Part shown: positions 36,893 through 45,866 of the stretch, in pieces
Position numbering within the stretch: position 1 is the first letter of the stretch
Layout: each line of letters begins with the position of its first letter
Origin: Lachnospiraceae bacterium
Lineage (GTDB): Bacteria > Bacillota > Clostridia > Lachnospirales > Lachnospiraceae
DNA length: 64,000 nucleotides
Reading direction: 5' to 3'
Assembly (NCBI GenBank): GCA_902381685.1
Contig: LR698958.1
Coordinates: forward strand, 497,672 to 561,671
Notes under the pieces: model-generated
Told to the model about the DNA's origin: nothing
The model's input: the letters and a program-made list of their open reading frames with translations, nothing else
The model's database searches: none
Made by a program: the position numbers and the translations under genes

Positions 36893-36918
36893 GGGGTATC
36901 GCAATTGAGCGATACCCC
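36893..36918 (+). terminator. Terminator of the sugar transporter operon, IS inserted next to it
   Basis: GGGGTATCGC, loop AATTGA, GCGATACCCC, a perfect 10-bp stem. The weak downstream tract TGATTTGTAT is interrupted: the ISL3 target site ATTTGTAT begins two bases after the stem. Confidence 0.85.
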
Positions 36919-37065
36919 TGATTTGTATGGTTCTAAGTCAATAGTTGGGGTGGGATTTTAAAAATCCCGCTCCATTGTTGTGTTTAAAGGTATTTTAGTG
37001 TTGCCATGTAGTAGAACCTGTTTTATTGCATGGCAAACAAACCTTCAAGTGCCAGTCTATTAAAA

Positions 37066-38244
37066 TTAATCGGTTATAAGAAAAATGCGAGTTCTGAGAT
37101 GTTGGAAATTTCTGATACCGTATGAGGTTCGTTTCAGAACTTTTATTTTATTATTGAAACCTTCGGTTGGACCATTTGTGATATGTGCATATTTAAAAGC
37201 ATTTAGGATTTCTTTAGACCATGCACGATAGGTTTTGGCGACTTTCTCAAATTCATTTAATCCAGAAGATTCGGCCATTTTAATCCAATCGAAGAAGTCT
37301 TTTCGCTGTTCGGAATACTTAGTATTCTGACAGAGTTCATAAAATTTTTCTTTTAAATAATGAGCTCTTCGCAGGTCATCGTTATATAGAAGCATCAAAT
37401 CACAGGCTGCCTTATTCTCGTCTTTGAGTTTATTATATCTGCTTAAGATCAGTGTTCTGCTTCGTTTGTAATATTTTCTAAGACGTGCAGGCATTGTTTT
37501 TTGCAATCTTTTACGTACTCCTTCGATAGCCCAAGTGGTTTGTCTAATGAAGTGATATTTATCAATAATGACTTCGGCATTCGGAAAGTAAGAATACGCC
37601 AGCTCTATGTATGGTTTCCACATATCACAAACAAAGTGTTTTACTCGATGTCTTTCATCCTTAGGAATAGAAGAAAAGTAAGACACCAAATGACTATATT
37701 GCCTGTCAGGAAGAATGTCTAGAACCTTATGCTTTACCGGATCAACCAGAATACATTGGAATTTACCGGTGGAAGCATTTCCACGGAACTCATCAATAGA
37801 TATGGAAGTGGAAAACTTTCTTCTGGAGTAAGCGATCGTATTTAAAACCCTTCCAACAGTGGCAGTAGAAATATTAGCCTGTCTTGCAGTCTCCTTGATG
37901 CTTTGAGAGTTATGCAGAGAAGTAGCAATAAAAGCAGTCAGTCTTGCAGTTCTCTGGAAGTATCGAGGAAGGAAAGAATAGCTTTCATAGAACCGTTTTC
38001 CACATTTGCATACATACCGCCTTTTGCGAAGAACGAGATAGCAATGTTTCAACTGAAAAGGTAAATCCTTAATAGTTTGATAACGGTAATCATGAATACG
38101 TTTTGTAGTGGAACCACAGCAAGGACAGACCTGTTCATGAGGGTTGGTTTCTAAATAGATTTTCAAAAAAGTATCGGCGTGATGAATTTTTTTGATAATT
38201 ACATCTTCAATATTTAAAAGTTTGTTGGTATAATGACTATGCAT
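37066..38244 (-). CDS. ISL3-family transposase, intact
   Basis: 392 residues. An N-terminal zinc-finger-like pair (CPCC and CKCGKRF) is followed by an HTH (IKETARQANISTATVGRVL) and the ISL3 DDE domain with SIDEFRG, CDMWKPY, IDKYHFIRQ and the C-terminal NGPTEGFNNKIKVLKR containing the catalytic Glu. SD AGGAGG lies in a hairpin stem that would limit translation from read-through RNA. The frame is open, in contrast to copy 1. Confidence 0.96.
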   Translation of the reverse strand: MHSHYTNKLLNIEDVIIKKIHHADTFLKIYLETNPHEQVCPCCGSTTKRIHDYRYQTIKDLPFQLKHCYLVLRKRRYVCKCGKRFYESYSFLPRYFQRTARLTAFIATSLHNSQSIKETARQANISTATVGRVLNTIAYSRRKFSTSISIDEFRGNASTGKFQCILVDPVKHKVLDILPDRQYSHLVSYFSSIPKDERHRVKHFVCDMWKPYIELAYSYFPNAEVIIDKYHFIRQTTWAIEGVRKRLQKTMPARLRKYYKRSRTLILSRYNKLKDENKAACDLMLLYNDDLRRAHYLKEKFYELCQNTKYSEQRKDFFDWIKMAESSGLNEFEKVAKTYRAWSKEILNAFKYAHITNGPTEGFNNKIKVLKRTSYGIRNFQHLRTRIFLITD

Positions 38245-38254
38245 AATATGTGCA

Positions 38255-38291
38255 CCTCCTAGTGGTTTGTGTGATGACTGGCACTGGGAGG
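38255..38291. promoter_or_regulatory. SD-sequestering hairpin of transposase, copy 2
   Basis: Same structure as at 1187-1223: CCTCCTAGTG and CACTGGGAGG, T-rich on the plus side. Confidence 0.6.
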
Positions 38292-38443
38292 TTTTTCTTT
38301 TTATTATAAATGAAAAATGCTGGGATAGATGATTAATTTAAAATCATCCACCCCAACATTTATTTTAGAGCCATTTGTATTTGAAAAGAAATTCGGTAAA
38401 GTGAGGACGATTGTACAAAGATAGAAAGAAATCCCCTAAAGAT

Positions 38444-38470
38444 TTGCAAATAAAGTTGATATAATATAAT
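38444..38470 (+). promoter_or_regulatory. Candidate promoter of the nucleotidyltransferase-nahK-galE genes
   Basis: TTGCAA (38444-38449), 15-bp spacer, TATAAT (38465-38470); a second TATAAT overlaps at 38460. The spacing is short of ideal. It lies between the IS and the gene, so expression need not depend on the transporter promoter. Confidence 0.4.
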
Positions 38471-38516
38471 AGATAGTATAAAATGTAGTTAGAAAAAATG
38501 TGATGGAGGCAGAGAA

Positions 38517-39443
38517 ATGAAAAAACCAGTATTAGTAATTATGGCGGCAGGTATGGGAAGCCGTTACGGCGGGTTAAAACAAATTGATCCGGTAGATGAA
38601 CAGGGACATATTATTATGGATTTCTCAATTTTTGATGCAAAGAGGGCAGGATTTGAGAAAGTTGTATTTATCATTAAGAAAGAAAATGAAAAAGACTTCA
38701 GAGAAGTAATCGGGAAACGCATGGCGAAACATATGGAAGTTGCATATGTATTCCAAGATCTTCACAATCTTCCAGAAGGATTTTCTGTTCCGGAAGGCAG
38801 GGTAAAACCGTGGGGAACAGCGCACGCAGTGTTGAGTGCGATTGATGAGATTGACGGGCCATTCGCAGTTATTAATGCTGATGACTATTATGGAAGACAT
38901 GCTTTCCAGACAATTTATGATTATTTATCTACACATGAAGATGATGACAAATACCGTTATACTATGGTAGGATATGAATTACAGAATACAGTTACGGACA
39001 ACGGACATGTTGCACGTGGAATCTGTCAGGTAAGCGCTGACGGTAAACTGGAAGGAATCCAGGAGAGAACACGCATTGAGAAACGTGAAGGCAAAATTGC
39101 ATTTACGGAAGATGACGGAGAGACATGGACATATGTGCCGGGTGAAACACTTGTATCCATGAATATGTGGGGATTTACAAGAAGTATTCTGGAAGAAATC
39201 CAAAAAGGCTTTCCTGCATTTTTGGAAAAAGGACTTGCTGAAAACCCAATGAAATGTGAATATTTCCTTCCTACAGTTGTAGACAATTTGGAGAAAGCGG
39301 GACGTGCGGAAGTAAGCGTACTGTCTTCAAAAGACAAATGGTTTGGCGTAACTTACAAAGAGGACAAACCGGTTGTAGTGGAAGCAATCAGAAAAATGAA
39401 AGAAGACGGATTATATCCGGAAAAATTGTGGGGAGAAGAATAA
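38517..39443 (+). CDS. Sugar-phosphate nucleotidyltransferase
   Basis: 308 residues of the NTP_transferase fold. The nucleotide-binding signature MAAGMGSRYGGLKQIDPV is at the N-terminus and the metal-site Asp pair in INADDYYG. It would join UTP (or another NTP) to a sugar 1-phosphate. In the classical GNB/LNB pathway this place is held by a GalT-type uridylyltransferase; no galT is seen here, so this enzyme may form UDP-galactose from galactose 1-phosphate, or UDP-HexNAc from the kinase product. Substrate unproven. Its stop overlaps the nahK start (TAATG). Confidence 0.85.
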   Translation: MKKPVLVIMAAGMGSRYGGLKQIDPVDEQGHIIMDFSIFDAKRAGFEKVVFIIKKENEKDFREVIGKRMAKHMEVAYVFQDLHNLPEGFSVPEGRVKPWGTAHAVLSAIDEIDGPFAVINADDYYGRHAFQTIYDYLSTHEDDDKYRYTMVGYELQNTVTDNGHVARGICQVSADGKLEGIQERTRIEKREGKIAFTEDDGETWTYVPGETLVSMNMWGFTRSILEEIQKGFPAFLEKGLAENPMKCEYFLPTVVDNLEKAGRAEVSVLSSKDKWFGVTYKEDKPVVVEAIRKMKEDGLYPEKLWGEE

Positions 39444-40555
39444 TGACAGCAGAAATGAATAAAGGGCAAAGAGAAGCGATTGAGAGTTATCAGTTTGCGG
39501 GAGAATTAGTTGATGTAAGACCATACGGAAGCGGTCATATTAACGATACATATTTAGTGACATTGAAAGAAGACGGAAGTGAGAAGAAAGTTATCCTTCA
39601 GAGAATGAACAAAAACATTTTCACAAAACCGGTTGAGTTGATGGAAAACGTTTTGGGCGTTACTTCTTATTTGAGAGAGCGTATTATTGAAAACGGTGGA
39701 AATCCGGACAGAGAAACATTGAATGTGATTCCGACATCGGAAGGAAAACCATATTTTGTGGATTCTGAAGGGGAATACTGGAGAGCGTACAAATTTATTA
39801 CGGGCGCGACAAGTTATGATGCGGTGGAGACACCGGAGGACTTTTATCAGAGCGCAGTATCTTTTGGAAATTTCCAGCGTCTTTTAGCAGAATATCCTGC
39901 TGAGACACTTCACGAAACAATCGAAGGTTTCCACGATACAAAAGCACGTTTTGCTGTTTTCAAAAAAGCAGTGGAAGAAGATGCCTGCGGTCGCGCGGCG
40001 TCTGTGCAGAAAGAAATCGATTTTGTTCTTGCTCATGAAGATGTGGCAAACGTATTTGGCGACATGCTCGCAAAAGGAGAACTTCCTCTTCGTGTGACAC
40101 ACAATGATACAAAATTAAACAACATTATGATTGATGATGAGACAAGAAAAGGTATCTGTGTAATCGACTTAGATACAGTTATGCCGGGACTTGCGATGAA
40201 TGACTTCGGTGATTCCATTCGTTTTGGTGCAAGCACAGCAGCGGAAGATGAACAAGACTTAAGCAAAGTTTCATGTGATATGGGATTGTTTGAAATTTAT
40301 ACAAAAGGTTATATCGAAGGCTGCGGCGGACGCCTGACAGAGAAAGAAATCGAAATGCTTCCAATGGGTGCAAAAGTAATGACATTTGAATGTGGAATGC
40401 GTTTCTTGACAGATTATTTGGAAGGTGACCACTACTTTAAAATTCACCGTGAGGGACATAACTTAGACCGCTGCCGCACACAGTTTAAACTTGTGGAAGA
40501 CATGGAAGCAAAATGGGATACGATGCAGGAAATCGTAAAAAAGTACAGCAAATAA
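39443..40555 (+). CDS. nahK: N-acetylhexosamine 1-kinase
   Basis: Phosphorylates GlcNAc or GalNAc released by GH112 at the anomeric position. 370 residues of the APH/choline-kinase fold, with the catalytic loop [13 protein letters not shown] and metal-binding [10 protein letters not shown]. The ATG at 39443 overlaps the preceding stop and follows GTGGGGAG, which indicates translational coupling; the frame is open about 100 bp further upstream inside the previous gene. The context with lnpA and galE supports NahK (LnpB) over other aminoglycoside-kinase-like proteins. Confidence 0.93.
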   Translation: MTAEMNKGQREAIESYQFAGELVDVRPYGSGHINDTYLVTLKEDGSEKKVILQRMNKNIFTKPVELMENVLGVTSYLRERIIENGGNPDRETLNVIPTSEGKPYFVDSEGEYWRAYKFITGATSYDAVETPEDFYQSAVSFGNFQRLLAEYPAETLHETIEGFHDTKARFAVFKKAVEEDACGRAASVQKEIDFVLAHEDVANVFGDMLAKGELPLRVTHNDTKLNNIMIDDETRKGICVIDLDTVMPGLAMNDFGDSIRFGASTAAEDEQDLSKVSCDMGLFEIYTKGYIEGCGGRLTEKEIEMLPMGAKVMTFECGMRFLTDYLEGDHYFKIHREGHNLDRCRTQFKLVEDMEAKWDTMQEIVKKYSK

Positions 40556-40595
40556 TCAGGTAACATTTAAAAGTTTTTATACAGGAGGTAAGGAT

Positions 40596-41612
40596 ATGAG
40601 AATTTTAGTAACAGGTGGAGCAGGATATATTGGAAGCCACACATGTATCGAATTAATTCAGGCGGGATACGATGTAGTTGTAGTGGATAATCTGTGCAAC
40701 TCATGTGCCGAGGCATTAAACCGTGTGGAAAAGATTGTAGGAAAACCAATCAAATTTTATGAGGCAGACATTCGCGATGCGAAAGCAATGGAAGATATCT
40801 TTGCTAAAGAAGATATCGATGCAGTTATCCACTTTGCAGGATTAAAAGCAGTAGGGGAATCTGTTCAGAAACCATTGGAATACTATGACAATAACATCGC
40901 GGGTACATTGGTACTTTGTGACGCAATGAGAAAAGCGGGAGTGAAAAACATTATCTTCAGTTCATCTGCAACTGTATACGGAGATCCTGCATTTGTTCCG
41001 ATTACGGAGGAATGCCCAAAAGGACAGTGTACAAATCCATACGGCTGGACAAAATCAATGTTAGAGCAGATTTTAACGGATTTCCACACAGCAGACCCTG
41101 AATGGAACGTTGTATTACTTCGTTACTTCAATCCGGTTGGAGCGCATAAGAGCGGAACAATCGGAGAAAATCCAAAGGGAATTCCAAACAACTTAATGCC
41201 GTACATTACACAGGTGGCAGTTGGTAAATTGGAATGTTTAGGTGTATTCGGTGATGATTACGATACACATGACGGAACAGGCGTAAGAGATTATATCCAT
41301 GTAGTAGACCTTGCGGTAGGACATGTAAAAGCTCTGAAGAAAATTGAAGAAAAAGCGGGCGTATGTGTTTACAACTTGGGAACAGGAAACGGATATTCTG
41401 TTTTAGATATGGTAAAAGCATTCAGCAAAGCATGCGGAAAAGAGATCAAATACGAAATCAAACCACGCAGAGCGGGAGACATTGCGGCATGCTACGCAGA
41501 CCCTGCAAAAGCAAAGGCAGAATTAGGCTGGGAAGCAGAAAGAGGACTCGACGAAATGTGCGAAGACTCATGGAGATGGCAGTCAAATAATCCAAACGGA
41601 TACGCAGAATAG
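40596..41612 (+). CDS. galE: UDP-glucose 4-epimerase
   Basis: 338 residues, extended SDR fold. It has the NAD-binding [15 protein letters not shown], the catalytic SSSATVYG and [10 protein letters not shown] (Tyr-x3-Lys), and the substrate-binding region [10 protein letters not shown]. It interconverts UDP-Gal and UDP-Glc and, in some family members, UDP-GalNAc and UDP-GlcNAc, closing the GNB/LNB route. SD ACAGGAGG; third gene of the operon, ended by a terminator. Confidence 0.96.
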   Translation: MRILVTGGAGYIGSHTCIELIQAGYDVVVVDNLCNSCAEALNRVEKIVGKPIKFYEADIRDAKAMEDIFAKEDIDAVIHFAGLKAVGESVQKPLEYYDNNIAGTLVLCDAMRKAGVKNIIFSSSATVYGDPAFVPITEECPKGQCTNPYGWTKSMLEQILTDFHTADPEWNVVLLRYFNPVGAHKSGTIGENPKGIPNNLMPYITQVAVGKLECLGVFGDDYDTHDGTGVRDYIHVVDLAVGHVKALKKIEEKAGVCVYNLGTGNGYSVLDMVKAFSKACGKEIKYEIKPRRAGDIAACYADPAKAKAELGWEAERGLDEMCEDSWRWQSNNPNGYAE

Positions 41613-41621
41613 GAAGCAGAT

Positions 41622-41660
41622 AAAAAATAGATTGTGTTTTAATACACAGTCTATTTTTTT
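41622..41660 (+). terminator. Terminator after galE
   Basis: AAAAAATAGATTGTGT and ACACAGTCTATTTTT pair with a short loop, followed by T. Confidence 0.88.
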
Positions 41661-41665
41661 ATTCC

Positions 41666-41694
41666 TTTCAAAATGGAGGAAAGGGTGGTATAAT
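41666..41694 (+). promoter_or_regulatory. Promoter of gdpP-rplI-dnaB
   Basis: TTTCAA (41666-41671), 17-bp spacer, TATAAT (41689-41694), 36 bp before the gdpP start. Confidence 0.65.
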
Positions 41695-41730
41695 AGAATA
41701 TTATATTAAGGTTTTATAGAGGGTAGGTAT

Positions 41731-43773
41731 ATGAAGAAAGAGATTCAGTTTAAAGGACAACTCCGACTGTATATGCAGTGGCCGGCAATCATGATGATTC
41801 TGCTTGTAGCGATGAATATATGGATTTACCAGATTGACAAAAAAGCGGGATTTGTAATGACAGCCTTTGTTTTGATTTACGGAGTGATTGTAGGAATACT
41901 TTATTTCTATAATAAATCACTGTTGTTGTCGGAACTCGTGGAATTTGCGGGACAGTACGGAGCGGTTCAGAATGTATTATTAAAGGAATTGTCAATACCG
42001 TATGTTATCCTTTTGGAGGACGGAAATGTCATTTGGGGCAATGAGCAATTTTCTGAAATGATGGAAGGAAGAAAAGAGAAATATTTAAGCAAGTATATTC
42101 CGGAACTGAACAGAGGACTGTTCCCATCAAAAGAGGGTGTGAAGACAAAGACGGAGATATCTTACGGGGATAGGGAATATGAGGTGGAATTTTCTAAAAT
42201 ATCCGTGCAGGATTTCAACGAGGCAGAACCGCTTGTGGAGATTCCAAAAGGAAAAGATTATTTTATCACCGCATATTTTCGTGATATTACGGAATTGAAA
42301 AGATATATCAGAGAGAACGATGAGCAGCGTCTCGTTTCGGGATTGATTTACATTGATAACTATGACGAGATTATGGACAGCGTAGAGGAAGTAAGACAGA
42401 GTCTTCTTGTGGCGCTGATAGACCGTAAAATCAACCAGTATATTGCCAATGCAGACGGAATTGCGAAGAAACTGGAGAAGGACAAATATTTTATTGTCAT
42501 CAAGAAGCATTTCTTTGAGCAGATGAAGGAAGACCGTTTTTCTGTTTTGGAGGACGTGAAGAATGTCAGTATCGGAAATGATGTTCCGGCTACACTCAGC
42601 ATAGGTTTTGGACTGAGCAGCGACACCTATGCACAGAGTTACAACTATGCCCGTGTATCTATCGACCTTGCTCTTGCAAGAGGCGGCGATCAGGCGGTTG
42701 TAAAATCTCCGGAGGGAATCGAGTATTTCGGAGGAAAGAGAGAACAGACTTCTAAGAACACCAGAGTAAAAGCCCGTGTTAAGGCGGAGGCGCTGCGTGA
42801 GTTTATCGCAGCGAAAGACCGTGTTATCATTATGGGACATAAAATCGGAGATGTGGATTCATTCGGTGCGGGTATCGGTATTTACCGCGCGGTGACGGAG
42901 ATGGAGAAAGAGGCACATATTGTCATCAATGACATTACAAGTTCTGTGCGCCCGCTCTACGAATCGTTTACGAAAAATCCGGCGTACCCTGACGATATGT
43001 TCCTCACATCTAAAAATGTGGAAGATTATGTAGATAACAATACAATGGTAGTTGTCGTGGATACAAATAAGAGAGAACTGACAGAGTGCGAGGACTTGCT
43101 TGACTGGGCGAAAATGATTGTCGTTTTAGACCATCACAGACAGGGAAGTGACGTGATAGAGGGAGCAGTTCTTTCCTATATTGAACCGTATGCTTCTTCC
43201 ACATGTGAGATGGTTGCAGAGATTTTACAGTATATTGTAGACGACGTAAAACTTCCGTCTATGGAAGCGAGCAGTATGTATGCGGGAATTATGATTGATA
43301 CAAATAACTTTATGAACCGTGCGGGAGTTCGTACATTTGAAGCGGCGGCATTCTTGAGACGGTGTGGGGCAGACATTACATTTGTGAGAAAAATGTTCCG
43401 TGAAGATATGGAGACGTACCGTGCGAAAGCAGAAATTATAAGCAGTGCGGAAGTGTATCGCGATATTTATGCGATTGCCCGCAGTGAAAACCTGAAGATT
43501 GACAGCCCTACGATTGTGGGGGCTCAGGCGGCGAATGAACTGCTTGATATTGGAAATGTAAAGGCGTCTTTTGTTTTGACTCAGTATAATGGGAAAATTT
43601 ATGTCAGCGCAAGGTCTATTGACGAGGTAAATGTACAGATTATTATGGAAAGAATCGGCGGAGGCGGGCATATGACTACTGCCGGAGCACAGTTTGCCCA
43701 CACGGATATGGATAAGGCGATTGACGTATTGAAACAGACGATTGACGTGATGATTGAAGAAGGAGATATTTAA
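41731..43773 (+). CDS. gdpP: Cyclic-di-AMP phosphodiesterase GdpP (DHH family)
   Basis: Hydrolyses c-di-AMP to pApA. 680 residues: two N-terminal membrane helices (about 15-60), a PAS-like domain, a degenerate GGDEF domain (about 180-320; the motif is ARGGDQ rather than GGDEF), then DHH ([24 protein letters not shown]) and DHHA1 ([16 protein letters not shown]) domains. Followed directly by rplI and dnaB, a conserved Firmicute order. Core housekeeping genes here interrupt the glycan-use region. Confidence 0.96.
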   Translation: MKKEIQFKGQLRLYMQWPAIMMILLVAMNIWIYQIDKKAGFVMTAFVLIYGVIVGILYFYNKSLLLSELVEFAGQYGAVQNVLLKELSIPYVILLEDGNVIWGNEQFSEMMEGRKEKYLSKYIPELNRGLFPSKEGVKTKTEISYGDREYEVEFSKISVQDFNEAEPLVEIPKGKDYFITAYFRDITELKRYIRENDEQRLVSGLIYIDNYDEIMDSVEEVRQSLLVALIDRKINQYIANADGIAKKLEKDKYFIVIKKHFFEQMKEDRFSVLEDVKNVSIGNDVPATLSIGFGLSSDTYAQSYNYARVSIDLALARGGDQAVVKSPEGIEYFGGKREQTSKNTRVKARVKAEALREFIAAKDRVIIMGHKIGDVDSFGAGIGIYRAVTEMEKEAHIVINDITSSVRPLYESFTKNPAYPDDMFLTSKNVEDYVDNNTMVVVVDTNKRELTECEDLLDWAKMIVVLDHHRQGSDVIEGAVLSYIEPYASSTCEMVAEILQYIVDDVKLPSMEASSMYAGIMIDTNNFMNRAGVRTFEAAAFLRRCGADITFVRKMFREDMETYRAKAEIISSAEVYRDIYAIARSENLKIDSPTIVGAQAANELLDIGNVKASFVLTQYNGKIYVSARSIDEVNVQIIMERIGGGGHMTTAGAQFAHTDMDKAIDVLKQTIDVMIEEGDI

Positions 43774-43774
43774 G

Positions 43775-44221
43775 ATGAAAGTAATATTATTGGAAGACGT
43801 AAAATCACTTGGAAAAAAAGGACAGATTGTAAATGTAAATGACGGATATGCAAGAAACTTTATTTTGCCGAAGAAATTAGGGTTGGAAGCGACAGGCAAA
43901 AACTTAAATGATTTAAAATTACAGAATGCAAATAAGGAAAAACTTGCACAGGAAGCGCTGGAGGCAGCGCAGGAACTTGCGAAAAAGATTGAGGCAGGTA
44001 AAATTGTTGTTCCAATTAAAGTGGGAGAAGGGGGAAGAACATTCGGCTCTATTTCCACAAAGGAAATTGCGATAGAAGTAAAAAATCAGATGGGTTATGA
44101 TATTGATAAAAAGAAAATTCAGTTAAAAGATGCCATCAAAACTTTGGGAACACATAACGTTCCAATTAAATTACATCAGAAAGTAGTTGCAGAACTGAAA
44201 GTAAATGTAACGGAAGGCTAG
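43775..44221 (+). CDS. rplI: 50S ribosomal protein L9
   Basis: 148 residues, exactly the family length. The N-terminal rRNA-binding domain [16 protein letters not shown] is followed by a long Ala/Glu/Lys helix and the C-terminal domain. The ATG at 43775 lies 1 bp after the gdpP stop with AAGGAG upstream; a longer in-frame reading overlaps gdpP and is not needed. Confidence 0.98.
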   Translation: MKVILLEDVKSLGKKGQIVNVNDGYARNFILPKKLGLEATGKNLNDLKLQNANKEKLAQEALEAAQELAKKIEAGKIVVPIKVGEGGRTFGSISTKEIAIEVKNQMGYDIDKKKIQLKDAIKTLGTHNVPIKLHQKVVAELKVNVTEG

Positions 44222-44233
44222 GAGGAAAACCGC

Positions 44234-45574
44234 ATGGACGAGGCACTCATCAAAAGAGTTTTGCCACATAGTATAGAGGCGGAGCAGTCGGTTGTCGGCG
44301 CGATGCTGATGGACAAAGACGCAATCATGACAGCGGCAGAGATTATCAGCGGGGAAGACTTTTATCAGACGTCCTACGGAGTTATTTTTGATGCTATCGT
44401 AGAATTGTTTAATGAGGGGAAACCGGTGGATTTGATTACTCTTCAGGAGAGATTGAAGGAAAAAGATGTTCCTGCGGAGATTAGCAGCCTTGAATTTGTA
44501 AGAGATTTGGTGACGGCCGTTCCGACTTCCGCAAATATAAAATATTATGCGGAGATTGTGTCTGAGAAAGCAATGCTGCGCCGTCTGATTAAATTAAATG
44601 AAGAGATTGCGAATACATGTTATTTGGCGAAAGAGCCGCTGGAAGCAGTCCTTGAGATGACGGAGAAGAAGGTTTTTGAACTTGTGCAGAAGCGAAACTC
44701 AGGCGATTTTGTTCCGATTAAACAAGTTGTATTAAATGCGTTGGAGAGAATTGAGAAAGCCTCCAAAAACAAGGGAACGGTAACGGGGATTCCTACAGGA
44801 TTTTTGGATTTGGACTATAAGACATCGGGGCTTCAGCCTTCAGACTTAATTCTGGTTGCCGCCAGACCATCTATGGGAAAAACCGCATTCGTATTGAACA
44901 TTGCACAGCATGTTGCGTTTAAGGAGAATAAGTCCGTTGCCATTTTCAGTCTGGAGATGTCAAAAGAACAGTTGGTCAATCGTCTGTTCTCTCTTGAGTC
45001 ACAAGTGGACGCCCAGTTGCTTAGGACAGGTAATCTGAAAGATTCCGACTGGGAAAAATTGATTGAGGGGGCTGGAATTATCGGGAAATCCAATCTGATT
45101 ATTGATGATACTCCCGGAATTTCCATTTCTGAATTGAGATCTAAATGTAGAAAATATAAATTGGAAAAAGGCTTGGACATTATCATCATCGACTACCTGC
45201 AGTTGATGACTGGACGTGTCGGCGGGAGAAGTGAGTCGAGACAACAGGAAATCTCAGATATTTCACGTTCTCTGAAAGGGCTGGCAAGAGAATTGAACGT
45301 GCCGGTTATTGCCTTATCACAGTTGAGCCGTGCCGTGGAACAGCGTCCCGACCACAGACCGATGATGTCGGATTTGCGTGAATCCGGTGCGATTGAGCAG
45401 GACGCGGACGTTGTTATGTTTATTTACCGTGATGACTATTATAATAAAGATACAGAAATGAAAAACGTGGCGGAAATCATTATCGCAAAGCAGAGAAACG
45501 GTCCGATCGGTACAGTCAATCTGACATGGCTGCCAAACTATACGAAGTTTGCAAATTATTTAAAGAAAGAATAG
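44234..45574 (+). CDS. dnaB: Replicative DNA helicase DnaB
   Basis: Unwinds DNA at replication forks. 446 residues: N-terminal DnaB domain (about 8-110), RecA-type motor with Walker A ARPSMGKTAF, the FSLEMSKEQLVNR segment, Walker B IIIDYLQLM and arginine-region DLRESGAIEQDADVV. No intein. GGAGG lies 8 bp before the ATG; it follows rplI by 12 bp. Confidence 0.98.
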   Translation: MDEALIKRVLPHSIEAEQSVVGAMLMDKDAIMTAAEIISGEDFYQTSYGVIFDAIVELFNEGKPVDLITLQERLKEKDVPAEISSLEFVRDLVTAVPTSANIKYYAEIVSEKAMLRRLIKLNEEIANTCYLAKEPLEAVLEMTEKKVFELVQKRNSGDFVPIKQVVLNALERIEKASKNKGTVTGIPTGFLDLDYKTSGLQPSDLILVAARPSMGKTAFVLNIAQHVAFKENKSVAIFSLEMSKEQLVNRLFSLESQVDAQLLRTGNLKDSDWEKLIEGAGIIGKSNLIIDDTPGISISELRSKCRKYKLEKGLDIIIIDYLQLMTGRVGGRSESRQQEISDISRSLKGLARELNVPVIALSQLSRAVEQRPDHRPMMSDLRESGAIEQDADVVMFIYRDDYYNKDTEMKNVAEIIIAKQRNGPIGTVNLTWLPNYTKFANYLKKE

Positions 45575-45578
45575 GAAG

Positions 45579-45611
45579 AACTCCTGATGATATTCATCGG
45601 GAGTTTCTTTT
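45579..45611 (+). terminator. Terminator after dnaB
   Basis: AACTCCTGATGA, loop TAT, TCATCGGGAGTT, then TCTTTTTGT. Confidence 0.88.
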
Positions 45612-45866
45612 TGTCTAAAATTCTTAAATATTTTTATACGGACTGTTTTTAAAAAGAAATATGACAAGCATATTTTCATAAAAAATAAGAAGTATAAAAC
45701 TATAAATTAGTAAAACTATATAATTATAATAGCTATTAACTGGTAAAATATAACAAATAAGAAAAAATAATGAAAAAAAACAAGTAAAAAATGCAAATCA
45801 TAAATTTTTGTGCAGAGATATACTTAAAATAGTATTCTCAAACAATATAAAAAGGAAGGAAATAAT
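45612..45866. other. Very AT-rich leader region of the GH95 gene
   Basis: No open frame. It contains TATAAT at 45725-45730 without a good -35, and loosely repeated GTAAAA-TATA segments around 45709-45750 that could be regulator sites or simple low complexity. The SD AAGGAAGG precedes the ATG. Confidence 0.4.

Larger units (their letters stand above)
36921..38380 (-). mobile_element. Complete ISL3-family insertion sequence, copy 2, with 8-bp target duplication
   Basis: The element itself is 36929-38372 (1444 bp), flanked by the 8-bp repeat ATTTGTAT at 36921-36928 and 38373-38380. Ends read inward GGTTCTAAGTCAATAGTTGG and GGCTCTAAAATAAATGTTGG, both followed by GGTGG and a short palindrome. End sequence, 8-bp duplication and transposase all fit ISL3. 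It separates the transporter from the nucleotidyltransferase-nahK-galE genes. Confidence 0.97.

Noticed and set aside
42127..44058. Long minus-strand open frames opposite gdpP and rplI (42127-42840 and 43225-44058)
   Set aside because: Antisense to well-conserved genes, without ribosome sites or recognisable domains.
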